This document shows, one piece after another, positions 44,933 to 52,901 of a DNA stretch of 64,000 nt; position 1 is the stretch's first letter; each line of letters opens with the position of its first letter. A model generated the notes under the pieces. That model was not told the DNA's origin and did no database searches. It saw only the letters and a list, made by a program, of their open reading frames with translations. The DNA is taken from positions 124,001 to 188,000 of the forward strand of contig NZ_FNFU01000005.1 of the NCBI RefSeq assembly GCF_900101115.1, written 5' to 3'. The position numbers were made by a program, and so were the translations under genes. Source of the stretch: Cryobacterium psychrotolerans (lineage in GTDB: Bacteria > Actinomycetota > Actinomycetes > Actinomycetales > Microbacteriaceae).

Positions 44933-45854
44933 TCCTGGTGAAGACCAGCAAGTCAGCAGCCCAGCGGGATTCGACACGCCGCTCGCTCGTGAGATTTCGG
45001 ACCTGACCCGCCGACGCCAGGCGCTCGCCTCCGAACGCCTCCCCCAGCCCGAGAAAACTCGGGTTCTGACGGTGTCGAACCAGAAGGGCGGGGTGGGTAA
45101 GACGACCACCGCGGTCAATCTCGCCGCCGCGCTGGCGAGGCAGGGCGCCCGGGTGCTCGTGATCGACCTGGACCCGCAGGGCAACGCCTCAACGGCGCTC
45201 GGAGTCGAGCATCGGGCCGAAACCCGCAGCGTGTACGACGTCATCATCAACGACATGCCGCTCGCCGATGTCGTTCAGAAGAGCCCGGAATTCGGTGCGC
45301 TGTTCTGCGTTCCGGCGACGATTCACCTGGCTGGAGCGGAAATCGAACTGGTTTCGCTGGTTGCGCGCGAACAGCGGCTTCGACGCGCACTGGATCTGCA
45401 TGTGCGCGAAATGACGGATCCGTATCACTATGTGTTCATCGACTGTCCCCCGTCGCTGGGCCTGCTGACAATCAATGCCTTCGTCGCTGCCCGGGAAGTT
45501 CTGATCCCGATCCAGTGTGAGTACTACGCGCTCGAGGGCCTGAGCCAGCTTCTCAAGAACATCGAACTCATCGAGAAGCACCTCAATCCCGACCTCGCGG
45601 TCTCAACGATCCTGCTCACGATGTACGACAGCCGAACGAACCTGGCCAACCAGGTGGCCCAGGATGTGCGCGACCACTTCCCGGATCAGGTGCTGGATAC
45701 CCTGATTCCGCGTTCCGTGCGGGTGTCCGAGGCTCCGAGCTACGGGCAGAGTGTGATCAGTTACGATTTGAACTCCGCAGGATCGCTTTCCTACCTCGAA
45801 GCAGCGGCAGAAATCGCCCGGCGGGGCGCCCCAGAAACAGGAGCACAGCAATAA
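44925..45854 (+). CDS. parA: Chromosome-partitioning ATPase ParA (Soj)
   Basis: Walker-type ATPase of 309 residues that binds the nucleoid and pulls ParB-parS complexes. The deviant Walker A reads SNQKGGVGKTTTAVNLA, Walker B HYVFIDCPPSLGLL, and RSVRVSEAPSYGQSV is near the C-terminus. The start is a GTG within a parS site. Its stop TAA shares one base with the parB ATG. Confidence 0.96.
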   Translation: MKHPGEDQQVSSPAGFDTPLAREISDLTRRRQALASERLPQPEKTRVLTVSNQKGGVGKTTTAVNLAAALARQGARVLVIDLDPQGNASTALGVEHRAETRSVYDVIINDMPLADVVQKSPEFGALFCVPATIHLAGAEIELVSLVAREQRLRRALDLHVREMTDPYHYVFIDCPPSLGLLTINAFVAAREVLIPIQCEYYALEGLSQLLKNIELIEKHLNPDLAVSTILLTMYDSRTNLANQVAQDVRDHFPDQVLDTLIPRSVRVSEAPSYGQSVISYDLNSAGSLSYLEAAAEIARRGAPETGAQQ

Positions 45855-46831
45855 TGGCGAAACGGACTGGCCTCGGCCGCGGCATTGGCGCATTGATTCC
45901 CGTTCAGGACCCGGCTCGGCTCTCCCGCCCGGTGGACGTCTTCTTCCCCTACGCGGAAGGGCAGGACCCCGACAAGGCGCCGGCCGCGGACGTGGCGGAT
46001 GAACCGGAGGATCTCCTCCCCGTGCCCGGGGCCCGGCTCGCGCACCTCGACCCGGCCGATATCGTTCCGAACGCGGTTCAGCCCCGCACCGTCTTCGACG
46101 AGAGCGACCTGTCGGAACTGATCCACAGCATCCGCGAAGTCGGCGTCTTGCAGCCGATCGTGGTGCGACCGCTCCTGGAACAGCCGGGCAAGTACGAATT
46201 GGTCATGGGCGAACGTCGCCTGCGGGCGAGCAAGGCGATCGGGCTGCCGAGCATTCCCGCCGTTGTTCGTGAGACCGCGGATGTCGACATGCTCCGCGAC
46301 GCCCTGCTCGAGAACCTGCACCGCGCACAGCTCAACCCGCTCGAAGAGGCGTCGGCGTACCAGCAACTGCTGGCCGACTTCGGCATCACGCAGGAGGAGC
46401 TCGCGACGCGGATTGGTCGGTCTCGGCCGCAAATCACGAATACCCTGCGTCTGCTGAAACTTCCGGAACCGGTGCAGCTTCGGGTGGCCGCGGGTGTGCT
46501 CAGTGCCGGCCACGCGCGGGCGATCCTGTCCGTGGGAGACCACCAGGGGATGTTGCGCCTCGCCGACAAGATCGTCAACGAAGACCTCTCGGTTCGCGCG
46601 GCCGAGGCGGCCGCGACCGCGGTGCCCAAAGCGGCGTCGACGCGCCCCGCGCCGGGGAAGCGGCAGGGTCACCTAGACGAGATCGCGGAACGCCTCGGCG
46701 ACCGCCTCGACACGCGTGTGAAGATCAACTTGGGAGCAAGAAAAGGCCAGATCACAGTGGATTTCGCTACGATCGGTGACCTCAACCGCATCCTCGTCGT
46801 CCTGGGCGAGCCCGGCTTCGGAGCGAACTAG
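45854..46831 (+). CDS. parB: Chromosome-partitioning protein ParB (Spo0J)
   Basis: CTP-dependent DNA clamp that loads at parS, 325 residues. The CTP-binding arginine motif is GERRLRASKAIG. The HTH core (ITQEELATRIGRSRPQITN) recognises parS, and the C-terminal dimerisation domain ends LNRILVVLGEPG. The seven parS sites immediately downstream are its expected targets. Confidence 0.96.
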   Translation: MAKRTGLGRGIGALIPVQDPARLSRPVDVFFPYAEGQDPDKAPAADVADEPEDLLPVPGARLAHLDPADIVPNAVQPRTVFDESDLSELIHSIREVGVLQPIVVRPLLEQPGKYELVMGERRLRASKAIGLPSIPAVVRETADVDMLRDALLENLHRAQLNPLEEASAYQQLLADFGITQEELATRIGRSRPQITNTLRLLKLPEPVQLRVAAGVLSAGHARAILSVGDHQGMLRLADKIVNEDLSVRAAEAAATAVPKAASTRPAPGKRQGHLDEIAERLGDRLDTRVKINLGARKGQITVDFATIGDLNRILVVLGEPGFGAN

Positions 46832-46973
46832 CTTTCGACCCGCAGGATCGTTCCTGACGAGGTGAAAACCGCCAAATTAACCTCAGTTCTGCGCCGGATC
46901 TGCAAACAGAAGCTGGCGTTGGGGCCGCCGATGATCGCCCCGGGCCGAGTCCGGCACGCAGGCTGAGGCCGCA

Positions 46974-46989
46974 TGTTTCACGTGAAACA
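46974..46989. promoter_or_regulatory. parS site
   Basis: Perfect TGTTTCACGTGAAACA palindrome, first of the array downstream of parB. Confidence 0.93.
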
Positions 46990-47196
46990 TCTTCGCTGCC
47001 GACCGTTTCAGCGGTGCTGCTTGCGGGCTGCTTGCTGTGTTTCTCGTGGCGCAGCCAGCCGGAGTTCCGCGTTCCCCTATCTGCCGTATGGGGACGCGCG
47101 GGATGATTCGCCCACGGCGGGCGAAGGGACTTCACGAGCACGCCAGCGTGTCGGTAGTTTTGATCCTTTGGGCGGTCCCCGTTATGGGGGAGTGTA

Positions 47197-47212
47197 CGTT
47201 TCACGTGAAACA
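47197..47212. promoter_or_regulatory. parS site
   Basis: CGTTTCACGTGAAACA, one outer mismatch to consensus. Confidence 0.9.
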
Positions 47213-47439
47213 TCAGCACCCCCGACGACATCTGTGGTCTTCGGCGGGTCCAAGCGGCCCAGGCGGACCCAAATCGGTGAGACTTCGGCGCAGGGACGGA
47301 ACCCCATGAACTCTCCCCTGCTGGTGCGATCATGACCACCTTGTGTAGGTTCGCGCTTCCGTCGGAGAGTGTTTCCCACGGCAGTAATCCGCGCACGAGT
47401 TCCATCAGGCCCGGGTCTCTTACGCGCACCGTGCCGCAC

Positions 47440-47455
47440 GTTTCACGTGAAACAT
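47440..47455. promoter_or_regulatory. parS site
   Basis: CGTTTCACGTGAAACA, one outer mismatch to consensus. Confidence 0.9.
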
Positions 47456-47632
47456 GCCCGATAGCGAGTGGTTCCGGGGCGGAGCGTGCCCTTGCAAGCC
47501 TGAATCTTTCCCCAACGCCGCCCGGGCGTGCCCCGATGTGACGCCGATTTCCCGCAGTGGAGGCCATCCTGAGGGCCGACTTTCCCTGTGTGTGCCGTAT
47601 TGACGGGGATGGGGTCCATGAGTGCCCAGCAA

Positions 47633-47648
47633 TGTTTCACGTGAAACA
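47633..47648. promoter_or_regulatory. parS site
   Basis: Perfect TGTTTCACGTGAAACA palindrome. Confidence 0.93.
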
Positions 47649-47880
47649 TGCCCTCTGCGCGGCCGAGAGTTGCGGCCATTCCGCTGCACCCAGTAAGTCT
47701 TACAGAAAACATGCGAGTCGGTTCGCGCGTGCCAACTTAGGCTCCAGGCGTGCACGCACCGCTGTCGTGGTGAGGCTCCTTTCCGGAGAGAGAGCCGAAC
47801 TTTGCAGATCGGCCCCGAAAATGCCCCGCCTGAAGGCGTTGTGGGGCAACGTTCCAAGAATGCAGCCCCAAAGACCATGG

Positions 47881-47896
47881 GGTTTCACGTGAAACA
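47881..47896. promoter_or_regulatory. parS site
   Basis: GGTTTCACGTGAAACA, one outer mismatch to consensus. Confidence 0.9.
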
Positions 47897-48098
47897 TTGC
47901 CCCTGCTTGTCTCGGGACAGGTCTCGCGGGAACAGGTGGGTGACCCCGGGTGGCGATATCAGGACATTCGTGGGAGCTTGGTCATCCAGGGGCGCAGCCC
48001 CGGCCGACCAGGCCACTATCCCCAGAAATCGACCCGTCTCGCGTCGAACGTTTACGCTGGGTTGATCCAGCTAAGGGCCGTTTGCGGTGAACCAGCAG

Positions 48099-48114
48099 TG
48101 TTTCACGTGAAACA
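48099..48114. promoter_or_regulatory. parS site
   Basis: Perfect TGTTTCACGTGAAACA palindrome. Confidence 0.93.
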
Positions 48115-48160
48115 TGACGAATCCGGACGCCACGAGTGGTCCCTGGCGCCCGGAACGTGT

Positions 48161-48242
48161 GGCCAACTCAGGAGATCCGTAGATTTTCGAGGGTCCGACC
48201 GGACTGCTCCGGCTGTCGCCGGCGGAATTTCCTGAGTTAGCC
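48161..48242. repeat. Inverted-repeat element, copy 1
   Basis: Left arm GGCCAACTCAGGAGAT (48161-48176) and right arm AATTTCCTGAGTTAGCC (48226-48242) are near-perfect complements around a GC-rich centre. Copy 2 lies at 48472-48553. Confidence 0.65.
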
Positions 48243-48280
48243 CCACGCTGGTGCTCTGCGCGGGACTGACAGCGGAACAG

Positions 48281-48340
48281 GTGGGCAGAACGGGGCGCGG
48301 GTGGGCGGAACGGGGCGCGGGTGGGCTGAACGGGTGGCGG
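48281..48340. repeat. Three 20-bp tandem repeats
   Basis: GTGGGCAGAACGGGGCGCGG, GTGGGCGGAACGGGGCGCGG and GTGGGCTGAACGGGTGGCGG follow each other without a gap. Confidence 0.85.
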
Positions 48341-48471
48341 ATGGATCTTGGTCTGGTGTGACAAGGCGATGTGCCGTGGGCAAGCAGAGAAACACGTTGC
48401 GTTCGGCGTCCTGGGCGCCGGGAAAGAGTGACACTGAGGCACGCGATATCCCCGTACGGGAACCGGGGAGA

Positions 48472-48553
48472 GGTCAACTCAGGAGGTCCGGGGCCCGCAG
48501 GTGGTTTTCGCGCACTGGTTCGGCCCGCGTGGCCGGAATCTGCTGAGCTGGCT
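48472..48553. repeat. Inverted-repeat element, copy 2
   Basis: The left arm GGTCAACTCAGGAGGTCCG and a right arm reading GGAATCTGCTGAGCTGGCTC are imperfect complements. The left arm repeats the left arm of copy 1 at 48161. The spacing between arms is the same. Confidence 0.5.
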
Positions 48554-48826
48554 CCGGATGAACTCGGCCGTCGCCGGAGGCCGCGTGCGACGATCGGAGA
48601 TTCGTGCACCGCATTCCGGTTTCCCGGGATGCCGGCCCGATAGCACTCGTCCTGCTGCGCTGCTGCAGCTGTTGCTAAGGAAGAAGCTGCTGCTGTCGCA
48701 AAGCAAGTAAATGACCGGATATGCAATTTGATCAGCAATTTTCTATAGACGACCTAGTGTGTCAGCGCGCGTCGATTACGCGGCTTGCATGAGCTGACAC
48801 ACCGGTCAGTCGGGCGACGCCGGGAG

Positions 48827-48842
48827 TGTTTCACGTGAAACA
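48827..48842. promoter_or_regulatory. parS site
   Basis: Perfect TGTTTCACGTGAAACA palindrome, the last of the array, 728 bp from the previous site. Confidence 0.93.
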
Positions 48843-48846
48843 TCGG

Positions 48847-48876
48847 CCGCACCCGCACCCGCACCCGCACCCGCAC
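48847..48876. repeat. Hexanucleotide tandem repeat (CCGCAC)5
   Basis: Five perfect 6-bp units begin 4 bp after a parS site, outside any gene. Confidence 0.85.
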
Positions 48877-48977
48877 CCGGAGCACCACCGGGGCCCAGGT
48901 CGCACAAACAGTTCCCGGGCCTGCGGCGCCCCGGGGGAGGGGTTCTCCCTCGACGGATCCGGGACGGAAGAAAAAAA

Positions 48978-49934
48978 TCAGGCTTCGGCGACAGCCGCCC
49001 GGGCGAGCGCCGCGTAGACCGCGCCGAGCGACTCGCCCGATGCCTCGATCGCCTGCGGGACCAGCGACGTCTCGGTCAGCCCGGGCAGAACATTGGCCTC
49101 CAGGAACCACGGCGTCCCCGCCGCGTCGACGATGAGGTCGATCCGGGACAGGTGGCGGAGGCCCAGGAGCGAATGGATCGCAACCGCAGTCGACTCGACA
49201 GCCGCAAGGACGGTCGGGTCCATGCGAGCGGGAGCGTAGAACAGGGTCTCGCCGGCGTTGTAGCGCGCCTCGAAGCTGTACACCCCGCTCAGGGGAACAA
49301 TCTCGACCGCGGGGAGGGCGATGGGGCCCTCGCCCTTGTCGATAACCGTCACCGAAACCTCCGTGCCGGAGATGCGGGACTCGACCAGGGCGACATCGGC
49401 GTAGGCATAGGCGTCCACCATCGCGCGCGGCAGTCCGGCCGCGGCGGTGACGATAGTCACCCCCTGCGCGGACCCGCCCTGAGCCGGCTTGACCACGAGG
49501 GGCGCGGGCAGGGCGGCGAGCAGCCGTTCGAGAACACTCGTCGCGCCGAGGTCGCGGAAGGTCTCCTTCGAGAGGGCGACGGATGCCGGCGTCGCGTAAC
49601 CGGCCCGGCGCACGAGTACCTTCGCCGTGGGCTTGGACCAGGCCAGGGCGGCCGCTTCGCCGCGCGCGCCGACGTGGGGGATACCCGTGGTCTCGATCAA
49701 CGCGAGGAGCGCACCGTCTTCACCGGTCGCCCCGTGCAGCGTTGGCCAGATGACATCCGGGTTGCGATCGACGAGTTCGGAGAGCAGCCCGGCGTGCGGG
49801 TCGATCACCGTGACGTCGTGGCCCGCTCCGGTCAGGGCATCGGCCAGGCGGCGTCCCGAGCGAAGGGACACCTCACGTTCGTGCGAGATCCCGCCCGCCA
49901 GCACAACGATGTCGAGGGGTACGAATTCGGTCAT
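48978..49934 (-). CDS. ddl: D-alanine--D-alanine ligase
   Basis: ATP-grasp enzyme that makes D-Ala-D-Ala for peptidoglycan. The 318-residue length is near the shorter DdlB-type size. The features are VLAGGISHEREVSLRSGR, PTLHGATGEDG, the ATP-grasp loop VVKPAQGGSAQGVT, and the metal-binding end WFLEANVLPGLTETSLVPQA. It faces the centromere region and is followed on the opposite side by the aminotransferase gene 39 bp upstream. Confidence 0.93.
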   Translation of the reverse strand: MTEFVPLDIVVLAGGISHEREVSLRSGRRLADALTGAGHDVTVIDPHAGLLSELVDRNPDVIWPTLHGATGEDGALLALIETTGIPHVGARGEAAALAWSKPTAKVLVRRAGYATPASVALSKETFRDLGATSVLERLLAALPAPLVVKPAQGGSAQGVTIVTAAAGLPRAMVDAYAYADVALVESRISGTEVSVTVIDKGEGPIALPAVEIVPLSGVYSFEARYNAGETLFYAPARMDPTVLAAVESTAVAIHSLLGLRHLSRIDLIVDAAGTPWFLEANVLPGLTETSLVPQAIEASGESLGAVYAALARAAVAEA

Positions 49935-49973
49935 GATCAGGGAGTTTCCTTGCTCTAACTGAGGCGGACGAGA

Positions 49974-51293
49974 TCAGGAGGCGTCGGGCGGCGGGGAGCC
50001 GAAGCGCGAATCGGCGCTGGGGGCATGCAGTGAGCCGGTTCCGGCGAAGGTGTCGAGCAGGTCCAGTTCGTCCCGGATGACCGTGGCCAGCCTGCGCACA
50101 CCGAGCCGGATCTGATCCGGGGTCGGGTAACAGAACGACAGGCGCATGTTCCGGCGCCCATCGCCGTTCGCGAAGAAGGCGGTCCCCGGCGTATAGGCCA
50201 CGAGCTCGGTGACCGCTCGGGGAAGCATTGCCTTCGAGTCGAGCTCATCGGGCAGCGTGACCCAGACATAGAAGCCGCCGTTGGGGTTCGTCCAGGTCAG
50301 CTCCGGGAGGTATTCCTCCAGGGCGCCGACCAGGGCGTTCTTGCGCTCACGGTACACGTCGCGGAACGTGTTGATCTGACCCTTCCAATCGGCGGTGGAC
50401 AGATACTCGGAGATCACGGACTGGGTAAACGAACTGGGCGACAACACGGCGGCCTCGTTCGCGAGCACGAGCTTCTCCCGGATGGCGTGCGGAGCGAGCG
50501 CCCAGCCGACGCGAAAGCCCGGTGCCAGGGTCTTGGAGAAGGTGCCCAGGTACACGACGCCGTCCTCTTCGACCGAGCGCATGGCATCCGGCGCGGGGCG
50601 GTCGAAGTACAACAATCCGTAGGGGTTGTCTTCCAGCACGAGGATGTCATTCTGCCTGGCGATCTCGAGCACCTCGAGGCGCCGCTCCCAGCTCAGAGTC
50701 ACGCCGGCCGGGTTATGGAAACTCGGGATCGTGTACAGGAACTTGATCCTCTTCCCGGCGGACTTCAGCCGGGCAATGTGCTCGCGCAGCGCTTCCGGGA
50801 TGAGACCGTTCTCGTCCATCGGGACGTGCTCGACCTCGGCCTGGTAGGACTTGAAGATGACGAGGGCCGTGACGTAGCTTGGCCCCTCGGAGAGGACAAC
50901 GTCCCCCGGGTCGAGAAAGAGCTTGCTGACGAGTTCCAGCGCGTGCTGCGATCCGGTCGTCACAACGACATCGTCGGCGTTGGCCCGGATGCCTTCGAGC
51001 GCCATCACGTCGAGGATCTGCTCGCGCAGCAGGGGAATGCCCTGCCCCGAGCCGTACTGCAACGCCGCGGCGCCGCGCTCGCGCATGACACGTTCCATGG
51101 CGTCGATCACGAGGTTCTGCGGCAGGGCGGCCACGTACGGCATGCCGCCGGCCAGCGAGACGACCTCGGGGCGGGATGCCACGGCGAACAGGGCGCGCAC
51201 CTCCGAGGCGCGCAATCCAGCGGCCCGGTCCGCGTAGTGGTGATACCACGGGTCGAGGTTGTTGCCGGCCTGGGAGGAGCCCTGTTCTGTCAC
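49974..51293 (-). CDS. PLP-dependent aminotransferase (class I/II)
   Basis: Fold-type I aminotransferase of 439 residues. The cofactor lysine is in GTFSKTLAPGFRVGW. Other motifs are SLAGGMPYVAALP, YGSGQGIPLLREQIL, TIPSFHNPAGVTLS and LEDNPYGLLYF, which place it in the 2-aminoadipate/MocR-like aminotransferase group. It lacks the GntR DNA-binding domain of MocR regulators. The natural substrate cannot be named. It lies just upstream of ddl on the same strand. Confidence 0.88.
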   Translation of the reverse strand: MTEQGSSQAGNNLDPWYHHYADRAAGLRASEVRALFAVASRPEVVSLAGGMPYVAALPQNLVIDAMERVMRERGAAALQYGSGQGIPLLREQILDVMALEGIRANADDVVVTTGSQHALELVSKLFLDPGDVVLSEGPSYVTALVIFKSYQAEVEHVPMDENGLIPEALREHIARLKSAGKRIKFLYTIPSFHNPAGVTLSWERRLEVLEIARQNDILVLEDNPYGLLYFDRPAPDAMRSVEEDGVVYLGTFSKTLAPGFRVGWALAPHAIREKLVLANEAAVLSPSSFTQSVISEYLSTADWKGQINTFRDVYRERKNALVGALEEYLPELTWTNPNGGFYVWVTLPDELDSKAMLPRAVTELVAYTPGTAFFANGDGRRNMRLSFCYPTPDQIRLGVRRLATVIRDELDLLDTFAGTGSLHAPSADSRFGSPPPDAS

Positions 51294-51376
51294 GTCACGT
51301 CCGATCTGGTGTGCTCTTCATCGTATGGGGTCTTCTGCGGCGCCCTCGAAGTGTGTCCCGGCCGGGAGCACAAGAA

Positions 51377-51408
51377 AAGACCCGCCCGGCGTGAGCCGGA
51401 CGGGTCTT
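51377..51408 (-). terminator. Intrinsic terminator after trxA
   Basis: A stem AAGACCCGTCCGGC with loop TCAC and near-complement GCCGGGCGGGTCTT is followed on the minus strand by TTTCTT. It lies 25 bp after the trxA stop. Confidence 0.85.
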
Positions 51409-51433
51409 CGTTCCTCAGGAACCAGCCGGTCGG

Positions 51434-51757
51434 CTACGCGAGGTAGGCGGCCAGGTCGGCTTCGAGGGCAGGCTTCGGCTTGGCGCCGATGACGGTCTTG
51501 ACGACCTCGCCCTTCTGGAACACCTTCATCGCGGGGATGGAGGTGATCTGGTACTTCGCGGCCAGGCCCGGGTTGTCATCGACGTTCAGCTTGACGATGT
51601 CGAGCTTGTCGGCGTGCTCATGCGCGATCTGGTCCAGGATCGGGCTGACGGCGCGACAGGGGCCACACCACTCCGCCCAGAAGTCCACCAGAACGGTCTT
51701 CTCGTTTTTGATGACTTCCTGGTCGAAGGTTGCCTCTGTAACGGCACGTGCAGTCAT
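51434..51757 (-). CDS. trxA: Thioredoxin
   Basis: Cytosolic thiol-disulfide reductant of 107 residues with the active site FWAEWCGPCRAVSP and the cis-Pro loop ITSIPAMKVF. The ATG at 51757 has AAGGAGAATGAC in front. It is 10 bp downstream of trxB, so the pair is cotranscribed and ends at the terminator at 51377. Confidence 0.97.
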   Translation of the reverse strand: MTARAVTEATFDQEVIKNEKTVLVDFWAEWCGPCRAVSPILDQIAHEHADKLDIVKLNVDDNPGLAAKYQITSIPAMKVFQKGEVVKTVIGAKPKPALEADLAAYLA

Positions 51758-51767
51758 GTCATTCTCC

Positions 51768-52742
51768 TTAGTTGGTAACGCTTGCAAGTTCGGTTTCGCC
51801 GGCCTTCGCCAGCAGATCCTCGGGAAGAGTGGAGAGGTAGTGCTCGGCGTCGAGCGCGGAGACACAACCGGATGCCGCGGCCGTCACGGCCTGGCGATAG
51901 GTGGGGTCGACCACGTCGCCGGCGGCGAAGACACCGGCCTGGCTGGTCTTGGACGAGCGGCCGCCGACGGAGATGGTGCCCTCGGGGGTGAGGTCCAGCT
52001 GGCCGTGCACGAGGTGCGTGCGCGGGTCGTTGCCAATGGCCACGAACAGCCCATCCAGTTCGAGGGTGCTCTCCGTGCCTGAGACGGTGTCGCGCAACTG
52101 GACGCCTTCAACGGCATCCGCGCCCAGGATGCCGACGACCTCGGAGTTCCAGATGAACTCGATCTTGTCGTTGGAGAAAGCGCGATCCTGCATGATCTTG
52201 GAAGCGCGCAGGGTGTCTTTTCGGTGAATGACATAGACCTTGCTGGCGAACCGAGTGAGGAAGGTCGCTTCTTCCATCGCCGAGTCCCCGCCGCCGACAA
52301 CGGCGATGGTCTTGGCCTTGAAGAAGAAACCGTCGCACGTGGCGCACCAGGAGACTCCGTGGCCCGACAGTCGCTCTTCGTCGTCCAGGCCCAGCTTTCG
52401 GTACGCCGAGCCGGTGGCGACGATGACGGCCAGAGCCTCGTGCGTCTCGCCCGAGCCGAGGGTGACGGTCTTGATCGGGCCGGTGAGGTCAACGGCGGTG
52501 ACGTCGTCGTAGACAACTTCGGTGCCGAACCGCTCGGCCTGCTCCTGCATCTTCGTCATGAGTTCCGGGCCCTGCACGCCATCGGTGAATCCGGGGAAGT
52601 TCTCGACGTCCGTCGTGTTCATCAGCTCGCCGCCGGCCTCGACCGAGCTGGCAATCAGCAGGGGCTTGAGGTTGGCCCGTGCGGCGTAAATGGCGGCCGT
52701 GTAGCCGGCGGGGCCGGAACCGATGATGATGATCTGGCGCAC
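51768..52742 (-). CDS. trxB: Thioredoxin reductase
   Basis: NADPH- and FAD-dependent reductase of TrxA, 324 residues from the GTG at 52742 (AAGGAG upstream). The FAD site is IIIIGSGPAGYTAAIYAAR, the redox site SWCATCDGFFF, the NADPH site VVGGGDSAMEEA, and the C-terminal FAD motif GVFAAGDVVDPTYRQA. The longer open frame upstream has no coding support. Confidence 0.97.
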   Translation of the reverse strand: MRQIIIIGSGPAGYTAAIYAARANLKPLLIASSVEAGGELMNTTDVENFPGFTDGVQGPELMTKMQEQAERFGTEVVYDDVTAVDLTGPIKTVTLGSGETHEALAVIVATGSAYRKLGLDDEERLSGHGVSWCATCDGFFFKAKTIAVVGGGDSAMEEATFLTRFASKVYVIHRKDTLRASKIMQDRAFSNDKIEFIWNSEVVGILGADAVEGVQLRDTVSGTESTLELDGLFVAIGNDPRTHLVHGQLDLTPEGTISVGGRSSKTSQAGVFAAGDVVDPTYRQAVTAAASGCVSALDAEHYLSTLPEDLLAKAGETELASVTN

Positions 52743-52901
52743 GCGTGCACACTCCTTGAATTCTGGGGGAAAGCCGGTAGAAGGCGATCGGGAACGTCGC
52801 TCACTGCCCGGTACAACACATCCTAATCGGATGCTATTCCGCGCCTTCCCCTCGGCGGGCGGGCGCACAGGAGGTTCGGAGGGGGCTCCCGCCGATTTGG
52901 T

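Larger units (their letters stand above)
46832..48977. other. Gene-free centromere region with seven parS sites
   Basis: 2146 bp with no supported gene between parB and ddl. It carries parS sites at 46974, 47197, 47440, 47633, 47881, 48099 and 48827; the first six are 193-248 bp apart. It also holds two inverted-repeat elements, a 20-bp tandem repeat and a (CCGCAC)5 run. All short frames starting with MFHVKH or similar are just translations of parS. Confidence 0.85.

Noticed and set aside
46973-48235. Several open frames beginning MFHVKH or containing VSRET
   Set aside because: These peptides are translations of the parS palindrome in different frames; lengths and codon use give no coding support.
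46974-48842. Regularly spaced palindromes that could be taken for a CRISPR array
   Set aside because: The 16-bp units are parS sites spaced about 220 bp, far too wide for CRISPR, and no cas genes are present.
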